Shown here in pieces: positions 21,876 through 33,698 of a stretch of DNA of 64,000 nucleotides (position 1 is the first letter of the stretch; each line of letters starts with the position of its first letter). The stretch lies in contig JBBMOL010000012.1 in NCBI GenBank assembly GCA_037954665.1, positions 4,774,001 through 4,838,000 of the forward strand, written 5' to 3'. Below the pieces are notes generated by a model. That model worked only from the letters and a program-made list of their open reading frames with translations. It ran no database searches and had not been told where the DNA came from. Source of the stretch: Laguncularia racemosa. Its lineage: Eukaryota > Streptophyta > Magnoliopsida > Myrtales > Combretaceae. Both the position numbers and the translations under genes were made by a program.

Positions 21876-24800
21876 TGCATATTTTTCAAATGTCACTAAT
21901 TTTAATATACTTTAGTCATGTTTATGAAATGTTGCAAAAAATATATCATTAGCGACGTTTATAACTAAAGTGAAATATATAAACTATAATTTAATAACTT
22001 TTTCCATGATTTGTTATTTCAATGAAAAAAATTATTTTGTTCTTTTTTTGTAATAAACCATTTTTTTACTTGACGGGGCTTTTTTTAAATAAAAGGAAAT
22101 TTTTTTATTAAAAAGAAAAAATGAAAATGCTTTGGCGAGCCAGTCGGGTAGGAAAAAGGGTGCGAAATAAGGAAGAGTTGAACCGTTCTTACAACCAAAA
22201 CAGCTTCCAACAAGCTCATTCCATCCATTGAAGCATTCTGAAATCCCTTTCCCTTAGGTCACTTAGATGAAAGAAAGCAGCAATGCGTTAATTTCAAGAA
22301 CGAAAGGACTGCAAGCCAACACTATCTCTCGACGGAGGATTGAAGATATCGAGTAGGAAACGTGAACCCTACTCCTATTTTGCTATGAAGGTATGATTTT
22401 TGTTAGAAATCATTCACAAAAATTAGGGTTTTGAAGAAATTTTTTGGGTAATTGTAATTTTTTTTTTTTGGGGGTTTGTTTAAAATGCAGCTTCCTAACA
22501 TTACTAGTAGCATTATTCTTGTTCAATAGCATGCCGCTGCTTCTCCATTCGTTCATTTTGGTTTAACAACATCTAGCATCCAACAGTAGCTTTGCTGTCT
22601 AGGTAAGTTGTCTACTCCTTTCCCAATTTAATTAATTGAACACAGGGCATGATTGTGTGCAAAATGAAGCTATGCTATTGTGTTGTGTGATATTAAGATA
22701 CCATGTTGTCCTGTTATGCCATGTTGTCCTATTATGCCCTGTTTGATGGAGAAAAGGGGGTTTGGTTTACTTAAGGTTGTTGATCTTGAAAGTGTTTACA
22801 AGCCACAACTTCCTAAGTTGCTCAGGAAATCTACAACCAGCTCACTCGAGGCCAACACTGTCGCTCACTCGAGGTAAGTTGTTTACTGCATTCCTAATGT
22901 AATCAATTGGACATAGGGTTGTGAATGTGTGCAAAATGAAGTTGTGTTGTTGTGTTGTGTGATGTTAGGATACCATGCTGTTTAGTTATGCCTTGTTTCA
23001 GAGATTGTATAATGATTCCTAATATATATGTACCCTTGTTTATAAGCAAAGATATGTGGCAAGTTACTAATGTGCCTAATAGTCGAGTATCACTCAAACA
23101 TGAATAGGTGATTAGAACATGAAGTGGACTCTTTAAATTATCAAAGAAGGGTGTAAAGGTTATGGTGAGGATTTAAGTAGAAACATGAGCAATATGATAG
23201 ATATCACTCACCAACAAACACTACACGGCCAGAATCACCACCTGATCATATGCACAAGTAGTAACCTAAGGCCACTAGCTACAATCTTTGCTAAAAGGAT
23301 TAATAACAGTAAGGAAACTAAAATTGGAGTATGAACTCACAAGAACAAGGGGTTAAAATGTATTCAATGACAATCAAGATGATCTAGCTTACAAAATGTT
23401 TGTCTTAAGGTTACAAGGATCAAAGGAGAAAGGCTAAACAGTACATCTCAGAATATCCCTCCTAAATTATTACAGAAAGGGTAAAAATGTAAAGGAAGAA
23501 AAGGGAAAATTTTGTACATTCACACGCAACTATAGGAGTTTGGGACACATATGTTTTCTAGCCACTAGCTCTGTTTTTAGAAAAAGAAGACAAGCTATAC
23601 GAGGGTAGGTTAAGTTCCTCCTTCAAATGATGGGTAGAGGCTTAGGGCGAGAATAGGTTAGATAATAATGTGGCAGGGATTCAAATAGGTCTAAAAACAT
23701 TAGGGTAGGGAGGTCCAAGCTGTATAAACTGTAGGAATGGGTCATGACATCATCCTAAGTTGAGTTGTCTAGTGCTTCTTCAACTCAATGAATAGTGAGA
23801 AGGTAGTAACAATGTGATAGGTGGTGTAGGTCATAGCTAAGGATAAAGGTTGTCTCATCTTTGGTTAGTTGTCAACTTAATATCTGATGTGTCAAGTTCT
23901 ATAGTCCTTGGAGCCTAGCTAAGGTGAGTGCCCTAGAAGTCAAATTCCTATCAATTACCTTTTCTTTTGGGTGTTGAGATGTGACAGATAAGCTACTTTC
24001 GAGTATAACCCCTTGAAGCAAGGTCTAGTAACAAACGTTGCCATGGGAGTCAAATCCATAATAATGATGCATACCATATCATGGTCTGTAATTAAGAAAC
24101 TAATTAACCTTTCTTTGGACAAAAAGAAAGCCCTACTATTTTGCTATCCTCAACAACACATCTTAATATTTATCATTCTTAACATGATAATTATTACCAT
24201 ACAACATAATTAAATAACATGGTTCTTAAGAAAATTCCCTTGCAAGGGATCCATTACCTTTGTTAACATATTAATAATATAACTCTGAACATTAAGTAAG
24301 GCAATCTACAAGAAATTAAATGATCAAAATTGTTTAGATTGGTCACCTCAAATATGTGTGTACTTACAAGCTGTAAGTCACCCTCAATTTCCTATGAAAA
24401 AAATAACATCTTAGTCAAAATGAATAGATGGTATGGTTATTGATTCCAATTAAAGTTAAGCTTTAGCAATTGAAAAAGGCTCATATACTACTTAAATTAA
24501 AAAAATCATCAATGTTAATTTAAGTTACATGGCGTAGGCGTGTAACACTAAAATGGTCGATTGAGAACAAGAAAGATGCCATCGACATGTAAGTACGTCA
24601 ACCATCTTAGTTCGTTGGTCTGATGATCGTTGCCTTACTCTATGATCATGTAATATCTAAGTCTCATGGTATATGTTGATTTCAAATGACTAAGCATAAT
24701 AGGATAACAAAAATAAGGTATGACTGATGAGTTGTGATTGTAAATGATTGATGGATCGATACTGGCTAAAATCAACTTATAGACACATATGTTTTGGAAC

Positions 24801-26248
24801 TTTAATGGTACAGAATTTGCATGGTTTAGTTGCAGAGGTATGATTAATTGGTATCTTATAGTTTAGGAATTTGAGATAATCACAAGTTAAGAATTTAGAT
24901 TGTTTTAATTTTTTTATTTTATTTTTTCTTAGGGAACTTGTTGATTTAAGGATCTATAGTAAGATTATGTAGCAAACTCTTATATGTTGAATTGCATGGG
25001 GTTGTGATTGATTGTTCCTAGCATTAAATGGAAGAAAAATTGAATCAAGGGTTGAATTTAAGGAAAATTTGAAGTTAAGTTTTAGTTAGTGTTAATTTTT
25101 AAAGTTGCCGGCTGTGACTTCTAAAGGGAAACAATTGCTTCTATTTTGTGGCTTACCATTTTTGTTCTTTTCTATGGCTTCTAAGGGTAAAAGAGCTCCT
25201 TCTTATGTGTTGTTCCATGTTATTTGGACATTGAATTGATGTAACTATGTGAACCTATATAGGAAATCATTGAACTGGATTTACAACAACAAATTGTATA
25301 GCTATCAAGTCACCACAACTTTTATTGTTAAAAATTGTGGTTTGGCTCTTCAAGTGCAAATTCTATTGTTGTTGTAAGTAAAGAAGGTGTTGTTGATGTT
25401 GTTGTTGCTCTTGCAGTTGTTTTTTCTTATAAAATTGAATTAGTTTTTTGTTGAAGAGGTATAGGTTGCTCAATTGATTCATTCAACTCACACAAAGTCA
25501 ACAACATCTGCTGACTTTGCTATGTTGGCTTGTGGTGTATTTCCTTATAGCAATGCATATTCATATCTTGTATATAGAGGCATAGCTATGACCATTAGCA
25601 TTTAATTTTGACATTGTGCCTAAGCACAATAACAATAATGCTTAGACAATAAGTTGGATTGGCAAGGGGTTTAGCAATGCTTTATCTTTGTTATCTTCAA
25701 TAAGCATTATTGTCTTCCCATGGTTAAAGCTTAGTCAGTGTTAACTTGAAGTGTAATTTATGATTTTTTTTGTCTTCGCTTGATCTTGTTTGATAAAGAC
25801 CGTGTTGTAAGCTTGATAGTTCTTTGTATTGAAGAAGAATAATAAGTGAAAGATGAGAAGTATTCAGTCCAATTTATTAGATATCATACTCAATGTCGTG
25901 TCTATAGCATTCGACATATATCTATAATGTTGACTTGATGGATTGACCTAATGTGGATTTTTTTTTCTTTTGGGGTATATATAGGAGTTTTATTACCATT
26001 TTCATTAATTCTTTAGGGCCCTTATATTTCCAAACTAAGTAAACTTACAAGGTCACAATTTAAATGCTTATATGTTTATCATTTCAGGTCTAATTTACTT
26101 TAAAATAAAGTTCAATGTATGTTTACCATTTAAGAACTTATGTTTTCATTATGTGTGTGTCAAACATTATTGGTTGCACTTTTTTCCCCAACAAGAGTAT
26201 TGTAAAACAATTTTTCATTTTGATTTGCTATGGGATTCTTTTGCAGTT
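21876..26248 (+). other. CACTA 5' region and putative untranslated first exons
   Basis: No coding sequence is recognised. 22130-22500 is less AT-rich and may be the transposase gene's 5' leader. 23100-24500 and 24500-26200 hold nothing I can name; a nested old element in 23100-24000 is possible but unsupported. The TTTTGCAG at 26239-26246 is the likely acceptor leading into the transposase ATG at 26249. Confidence 0.4.
22598..22992 (+). repeat. Duplicated exon-end/donor block in the CACTA leader
   Basis: 22598-22720 and 22872-22992 are diverged copies about 274 bp apart. Each starts with a consensus donor (TCTAG|GTAAGT and CGAG|GTAAGT) and goes on with TGTGTGCAAAATGAAG and TTGTGTTGTGTGAT. 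They look like a tandem duplication that doubled an untranslated exon with its donor. Confidence 0.65.
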
Positions 26249-29200
26249 ATGGATAAAAGTTAGATGAATTGTAATATTGAAATTGAAGAGTACCTACAAG
26301 GTGTAGAGTTTTTTATTGCATACTTGCGCATGAAGTATGGAATGGACAATAGGTTAAGTTGTTCATGTAGGAAATGCTTAAACGTGTCCTCGCACACTAT
26401 GAATGTAATAAGATCACACTTGCTTATTGATGGGATAGATGTAACTTACCGTTGTTGGATATACCATGGTAAGGAGCCGACCATTGAATTTCTAAGGAGA
26501 ACTCAAGGTAGGATTCGTCATGAAGAATATGATTTTAGAACATATAGAAGCGAGGGGTTTAATGAGGAAAATGACGATGACATAGACAGACTTAATGAGA
26601 TGCTAGAAGATTTAGAGGCATTTATTGACTATCAAGCTGAAGGTCCAACTCCTACGGATGGATTTGATTTCCCACTCAATTTTGTTGATGGGCTAAGAGT
26701 TGACTCACAATAAGAGCTTTATTCAGGGTGTAAGTTATCAAAATTCTCATTTATCGTAAAGCTACTTCACTTAAAAGTATACAACAAGTGGAGTAATAAG
26801 TCTTTTGATATGCTTCTCCAACTTCTTCATGATGTGATCCCTAATGGAGAGTCTCTTCCTAAGTCATACTATCATGCAAACAAGTACTTACGGGGATTGG
26901 GCATGGGTTGCAATTATATTCATGCATGCAAATATAATTGTTGGTTGTTTTGGGGGTAGTAACAAGCACCTCACACAATGCCCAACATGTGATACCTCAA
27001 GGTATAAGGTGTGTGGTGGATCTAGGAAAGGTATTCCTCAAAAGAGTTTGCGTTACTTTCCTGTGAAACCAAGGTTGCAACGCCTTTTCATGAATGCTAA
27101 AGTCACTCAAAAAATGCGTTGGCATAAAGAGGAACATAAAAAAACAAGACAACTGTATGGGTCATCCTACAGTTGGGCTATCTTGGGTCAATTTTGACAT
27201 TGAATTACCTGAGTTTTCCAAAGACTCCCGCAATGTCAGGTTAGGGCTAGCTAGTGACGGCTTCAATCCCTTTGGATCTATAAGCCAATCATACAACATG
27301 TGGCCTATGGTTCTACTTACATATAACTTGCCACCTTGGATGTGTATGAAGAAAGAGTTCTTGATGATGTCATTGTTAATCCCAGGACCTAAAGCACCGG
27401 GGAAGGAGATTGATGTCTACTTGCAGCCTCTAATCGATGAACTGAAGGATCTTTGGGTTAATGGATTATGGACATATGATGCATATTTGAAGTCATCTTT
27501 CAAAATGCATGTCGTTTTGTTGTGGACCATCAATGACTTTCTTCCCTATGGGAACTTGTCTAGGTGGAGTACAAAAGACTACAATGCTTGTCCAGTATGC
27601 AAAGACCAAACATCGTCAATAAGGCTTAATAGCAAGATTGGGTATGTTGGTCATAGAATGTGGTTACCGAATGACCATCGGTGGAGACACAGCTTAAAAT
27701 TCAATAGAATGCATGATAATCGTGAAGCCCTTGAAGAATATTGTGGTAATGATATACTTCACCAATTACAATCTATAACAGATATGCCTATGGGAAAGCA
27801 TCCAGACAAAGTGAAAAGAATCCATTACACCGATGGGTTTAATTGGACAAAAAGGTCAATATTCTTTCAGTTGCCATATTGGTCAAAGTTGATGCTTAGG
27901 CATAATTTAGATGTTATGCATATTGAGAAGAATATTTGTGAGAATGTTCTTAATATAATTCTTGGGGTTGAAGGTAAAATAAAAGACACCTATTAGGCTC
28001 GGCTTGATTTAGAGGACCTTGGCATTAGAAAGGAATTATATTTGTTAAAGCAACTCGATGGTAAGTATTCCATGCCATATGCTAGTTATTCATTGAGCAC
28101 TAGTGAGAGGAGATCATTTATTCAGTTTATAAGGGGAGTTAGATTACCCAATGGTTATGCCTCGCATATTGGTCGATGTGTCAATAATTCAAACTCGAAG
28201 CTTTCTGGTCTGAAGAGCCATGATTGTCATGTTCTGCTTGAAAGGCTGTTACCTATAGGTATCCGTGGCATATTGCCTAAAGAAGTCACCATGGCCATAA
28301 CCAAGCTTAGAACCTTTTTTCAAATGCTTTGTAGACGCATTCTAAATGTTGAAGAGGTACAAAAGATGTAGAGTGATATGGTCACCATACTATGTAAACT
28401 AAAGTTGATCTTTCCCCCCTGCTTTTTTTGACATTATGGTGCATTTAACTATCCACTTGCCTCAAGAAGCATTGCTGGCTGGACCAGTTACTTATCGATA
28501 GATGTATCCCATTGAGAGGTATGATATTGGTTTTCATATTCACCAATTGTGTGTTAGTATTATTCCACCTTCTGACACTCTATGTAAATTTATGAGTGTA
28601 GGTACCTAGGTTCATTAAAGTAATTTGTTAGAAATAGAACTTATCCAGAAGGCTCCATTGCAAAAGCATATGTTGTTAACGAGTGCTTGACTTAGTGCTC
28701 ACTTCACTTACAAGACATTGAAATAACATTTAATCGTCCATATAGGAATTTTAATTCCTCGAAAGAAGGTGGTGTTGATGTTTTCACCAATAGAGTTGGT
28801 CTCATTTCCCCTCCTACATATGTTATGTTATCGAACAAGGAGGTTGAAGTCATGACATGGTATATCATCAACAACTGTCATGAAATTCAACCTTATTTAG
28901 AGTAAGTGTGAATAGGAGCATCTCAAATTTTACAATATTGCTATAAATTAATGACTAAACAAAGTTGAAAACTGTGATGTAGGGAACATAAGGTCATTTT
29001 AAGAGTACAATATGGTGACAACATAGATGAACACCACAAAAGGGAATTTCATCAATGGTTTATGGATAAGGTAAACATAATAACATAATGTTATGTCTAA
29101 TTGAGAAGTTAACTTTTCCAGATAAGCATTCACTTTTTAATTTGTGGATGGTGCAGATGAGACCATGGTATGATAGTTCTGACCCAGTGATCAGTGCATT

Positions 29201-29821
29201 ATATGCATTGTCTATAGGACTTGATTCCTACTATAAGAGATACAACAAGCTGATATATAATGGTGTTCGATTTTACACATCAAAGTTTGATAGTAAGAAG
29301 AAGACTTAGAATAATGAAGTTCTTGTAGAGGAGAATCATGGGAATGTGCAGGCATCAATAGAATTTTATGGGGTTGTAACAGATATATATGAGTTCAATC
29401 ACATACGGAACAAGAGAGTGTTCTTATTTAAATGCAAGTGGTGGGACACAAATAGTCGACATCATAACGTTAGAGTTAAGAATGGCATTAAAAGTATTAA
29501 GGTCACTCATACTTGGTATGTAAATGATCCAAAAATGTTAGCATCACAAGCTAAACAAGTATATTACTTGGAAGACATGAAGTTAGGTGTTGATTGGCAT
29601 GTGGTACAATGTTTTGAGCATCGCTATCTTTACAATATGGACCATTTAATTGGTAATGTAAATTTGTTCACCGATGTGGAGGCTCAATTAGCAGACGAGA
29701 GCTTGGACGATCTAGTCATTGGGGATGGGGGAAGAGGATATGAGCAACATTCAGTTGTCGATTATGATGTTGATGTGCTATTAAGAACCAATATGTGTTT
29801 TGATAGATCCAAGGAGAATTA
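26249..29821 (+). pseudogene. TNP2-like CACTA transposase, degenerate
   Basis: The start MDKS is followed at once by TAG (26261-26263), where the family has Trp. Next comes the transposase-associated domain with its Cys-rich 'CSCRKCLN' (26365-26385). The Transposase_21 core runs about 26715-28370, with 'HLKVYNKWSNKSFDMLLQLL', 'HLTQCPTC', the catalytic-Asp motif 'LGLASDGFNPFG' (27244-27279) and 'HNLDVMHIEKNICENVL'. A DUF4218-like region (28376-28910, 'HLTIHLPQEALLAGPV') and a DUF4216-like region (29346-29822, 'FKCKWWD', 'DWHVVQC') end it. A frame change occurs near an A7 run at 27138-27144, and stops lie at 26711, 27994, 28369 and others; some may be intron boundaries. The family enzyme binds the element ends and catalyses cut-and-paste. 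Confidence 0.85.
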
Positions 29822-30073
29822 GTAGAAAGGACAATTGAAGCATCTAATAAAGTGCAGCACGATCCTAATATTGAAGCTAATGATGATGAAGATATAAACG
29901 AGGCACTCGATGATACACTTGTTGAATATGATATGACTAACAATGATTGTATGAATGAATGTTATTTGTTTTTCTTCTGCATGAAATTTGTAATGTTGTT
30001 TTGATTTTATTCACATATTCATTATCATAAATGCTTTTACTATATTTTACAAAACTCTAATGGTGGGGTGACA

Positions 30074-32618
30074 AAGTAAGACCAAAAGAAGGGGAGGAAA
30101 GGTTAGTCGAGACACTCGACATGCAATTAGAGATGAGTCGGATTCACACCATAGTGATGGGGAGGTGCGTGATAATGCTGTGACAAATGCCTCCATAAAT
30201 CAACAAAAGGAGCCCACAAATTCTCTAAGGAACATGCCACACCAAATGCACCCACACAAAATGATGCTTCAACTAATAATGCAGTCAATGTGTCCACACA
30301 GGTCGGTGGCATTCCCTTTAACCCTACACCTTCCTCAGGTAAACTATGTAACTATGTACATGAAACTAGAATCAAAGTTCAGAGTTAACCTCCATTATGA
30401 TGGACTTGTTTTTCAAATATTTGCACTAGTGGTGAGCTCAGTGTCATATATAGGCAAGAGGAGTGCATATCGGTGACAAGCATTAGAAAGAGAAAATAGA
30501 AGAAAAATGAGTAAAATGGTCATTCAATTCACAACATGTGGTGGTCGTCCGATAACACCAGACCAATCAGCCAAGATGGCATCAGAAATAGGGAAGGCTT
30601 GTCGGGACTTGCTACTACTCTGTATTGAGGATTAGAGAAAATTTGATTTATCAAAAAAACAACATACTTGGGAAAGAGTACAGGTGAAAGCAACAACTAA
30701 TTTAGATTGTCTCTATATCAATTATTTTCTCACTAAAAAGTGAATATGTCAAACTATCATTGTCCTTGTTATTATAACCTATTGCAAGGTGTTTCTAACA
30801 TGTATATTACATCCTTATCTCTTTTTTTTTTTTTTGTAGAATTGTCTAAATATTGATGACATCACAAAAAATCCCAAAAAGTTTCGTACTGCTAATCGAT
30901 AAATGGGAAATATCCATAGAAATCATCAAAGTAAAACTAAAAGTTCATTGATAAAGATTGGTGATACAATCCGACCCAAGGGTTCAAGTAATGATGACTG
31001 GAAAAAGAAAACAGAGGAATGGAGGAGAAAGATTGCAAAAGAGAAGGAGATTCTACAATTAGGAGATCCATCTACAAAGGTAAGCTAACTTAAGTCATGC
31101 TTTTCTAAGGTTTTGACTAAATGATTTCATTAACTTGATGACATCTTGATAAATAAAAGACTAGGGCAATGAGTAGGAAGGCTGCACATAGGAAATTAAA
31201 ATATTTACACAGGTCAAGATCTAGATCATTGAAGAGCAGGAGGAATGAATATGTGAGTATTTCATTTAATTAAGTATATAAGACTTAAATTGATAAAGCC
31301 CTTAACTTTATGTATATTTTGTGATTAAATTTAGAGGAATCACCAACCACTAAATGCAATCGAGTTCTTTACGGTCACCCGATATAGTGATCTAAGGTTT
31401 GATGGTGGTAGCGGTTGGATTTCCCAACAAGCTGGCCAGGACTATGTAAGTTAATGGGTTAATTTACAAATAAGCACTTCAATTATGGTTTATGTTTCTA
31501 TATACATTTCTATTATGTTTGCATTGTATATTATTGTCATCATTACTCTAGGAGGATATGGTCAAGATGTATCAAGAATCTCAATCCTCAAACAATCTTA
31601 AGATTGTGGAGGAGATAGTTGATGAATTTATGGGTCTAAACGCGCGAACTGACTATCATCCTGGTAGAGGATGCGGACTACCAGCCATTGGGAAAGCTAC
31701 ACATTCATGAATTTATATGGAAAAGATGGAAGCAATGCTTCAAGAGACCTAAGGAAAGCTTGAAGAGGAAAAACATCAACATGAACAACTGGAAGGAAAG
31801 TTCAATGACCAACATCAACAACTATTGTCAATGCTTCAAGAAGAAAGGGATCTACATATCACCCAAGCTCAAGAGGTTAGTTTAAACTTATACTTTCGAG
31901 TTAAAGGTATATGTGCTTGTTGTAAATGCATGCATATTGCTTTTATGTATAGATTAGGAATGTTGTGGGTTTTGATGATGTAGTGGTTGTATTGATGTGG
32001 CGGACTCCTTTGGTATGTTGTGTTATAGTTTTTCATTTTGTGCAATATAGGAGTATGCTATGTAATACAAGGGTAGTGTATGGGTACACTATGTCTGCAG
32101 GGATGTTGAGTAGGGAGTAATGTTGTCATTGTACGTGCAATATGTGTTGTCATATAGGTGTTAAGGGACAATATTCTAAATATTGAAGAATCTGCATGGT
32201 TATAATTCCTTTAGGGTAATATTGTAGAATATTGATGTTTTGCTTGCATGTTAAGGATGAATATGTGAGTACTTTGTAAATGTCTTATAGCTATCTGAGC
32301 TTTCTCAAGCAATTGCATAACTTGCTGGGAATTTTCCAAGTACTTCAGGTAAATAATCATAAATATGTGATAGTATTTTGTCCCCCCCCCCCCCCCCCCC
32401 CCCCCTCTCTCTCTCTTTTAATTAAAAAAAAAGGTATAATTGTATGCATGTGTTGTTTAAAGATTGTATATTTTGTGACAAGAACAAAAAATGTGCAAGA
32501 CCTTGTTCATTCACCAAGTACATTTACTAGTAATGATACATCAAGTAGTGAAGAAAAATGTGATAGCAAAGATGATGAAAGTAGTGAAGATGAGGATGAG
32601 GACTTATGCGAGAAATAG
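30074..32618 (+). pseudogene. TNP1/TNPA-type second CACTA gene, degenerate
   Basis: Small exon-like pieces lie downstream of TNP2 on the same strand: a basic stretch with 'MSKMVIQFTTCGGRP' (about 30506), 'DDWKKKTEEWRRKIAKEKE' (30990-31046), 'AMSRKAAHRKLKYLHRSRS' (31165-31220), 'YEDMVKMY'-like sequence (about 31555) and 'VDEFMGLNARTDYHPGRG' (31618-31671). A Gln/Glu-rich coiled-coil follows (31722-31880, one TAA inside), and an acidic Ser/Glu/Asp tail ends at 32618. The order matches plant Ptta/En/Spm (Transposase_24-like) proteins, thought to bind subterminal repeats. Exon borders are not firm. Confidence 0.6.
32382..32417 (+). repeat. Poly-C tract followed by (TC)n
   Basis: 24 consecutive C at 32382-32405 run into TCTCTCTC. 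It lies in the CACTA interior between the coiled-coil and acidic exons, probably intronic. Length is likely to vary between individuals and to be unreliable in assembly. Confidence 0.9.
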
Positions 32619-32949
32619 GATGTTAGACGAGTTCATGTAATGTTTAAAGTTAAACCTATTAAAGTTTGACTTTTTTTCATCTTATGTGGATTTGTTTAGT
32701 TAAGGATATTCCTCCCAAGTTTCTTTTTTTATGTGAAAGCATCATGTTTATGAAGTCTATTTCAATATGTGAAAAAAAAATGTACAGGGTATATATATAA
32801 TTATGTTTTTTTTATGTGAAAGCATCACGTTTATGGAGTTTATTTCAATATGTGAAAAAAAAATGTGCAGGGTATATATAATTGTGTATAACTAAATAGA
32901 TGTATGTTGGCTCATATGAAGATTGTGAATGCAAATTGAAATCAATGCC

Positions 32950-33654
32950 TATTGCAATTACTACGTTTAAATGCTACTAATCTAGCTTATAGTGATGTTT
33001 AAACATTGCCAATGTACTATTTCACAACATTTAAACGTTGCGCATAATTACCTTATGGCTAAGTCTAAACGTTGCCAATGTAACTCTTTTACTATGGTTA
33101 AACTTCGCCAATATTGCTCAACTACAGCGCTTTTTTTTGGGCCACTAAATTTTTAAATTGTGATTTAACTACGTTTAGACATCACCTATCATAACTGTCA
33201 ATTACGTCTAAACGTTGCTAATGGTAGTCTTTTACTATGTTTAAATATCACCAATATTACTCATTTACCGCACTCTTTATGTCCATAAATTTTTTTATTG
33301 TGTAACTACTACGTTTAAACGTCGCCTATCATAACTATTAGCAATGTCTAAATGTTGCTAATGTTAGTCTTTTACTACATTTAAACGTCGTCTGTAGTAC
33401 TGATTTACTATACATTTTTTTTCCTTTAATTTTTTAATTGTCATTTTACTACGTTTAAACATCGCGTATTACCTATTTTTAGCAACTTTTAAACGTCGTC
33501 CAATATAACACATTTAGCTACATTTTCACCTTTAGCGACATTTATGAAATAAACGTCGCAAATATTTTTTGCGACGGACCTTTGACAACGTTTATTAGCA
33601 ATGGTTATTAAAAGTGGCTAAATCTTTTTTATGATGTTTATTTCATGTTTAGCA
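32950..33654. repeat. CACTA right subterminal repeat array
   Basis: At least fourteen copies of a motif near TACGTTTAAACGTCGCC occur in both full and diverged forms (for example near 32995, 33025, 33205, 33310, 33378, 33452, 33485, 33552), spaced about 30-70 bp. In CACTA elements such motifs are binding sites for the TNPA-type protein and set the active end structure. Here the core contains the palindrome GTTTAAAC. Confidence 0.85.
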
Positions 33655-33695
33655 ACGTTTATTAAACGTCGTCTAAGATTGAAATTCTTATAGTG
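33655..33695 (-). repeat. CACTA right terminal inverted repeat
   Basis: On the minus strand it starts CACTATAAGAATTTC, the canonical CACTA end, followed by a GACGACGTTTAATAAACG block. It ends at 33695 before AGC. Confidence 0.88.
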
Positions 33696-33698
33696 AGC

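Larger units (their letters stand above)
21845..33695 (+). mobile_element. CACTA (En/Spm) DNA transposon, 11,851 bp
   Basis: The left end CACCATAGGAATTTC and right end GAAATTCTTATAGTG are inverted repeats with two differences over 15 bp; similarity goes on into a shared TTAG.GACGTTT block. The flanks carry the 3-bp duplication AGC (21842-21844 and 33696-33698), as expected for CACTA. Inside are a TNP2-type transposase relic (26249-29821), a second TNP1/TNPA-type gene relic (30074-32618) and dense subterminal motifs at the right end. It interrupts copia element F, whose RNase H resumes across the insertion. Both genes carry stops, so the element is not autonomous now. Confidence 0.9.
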
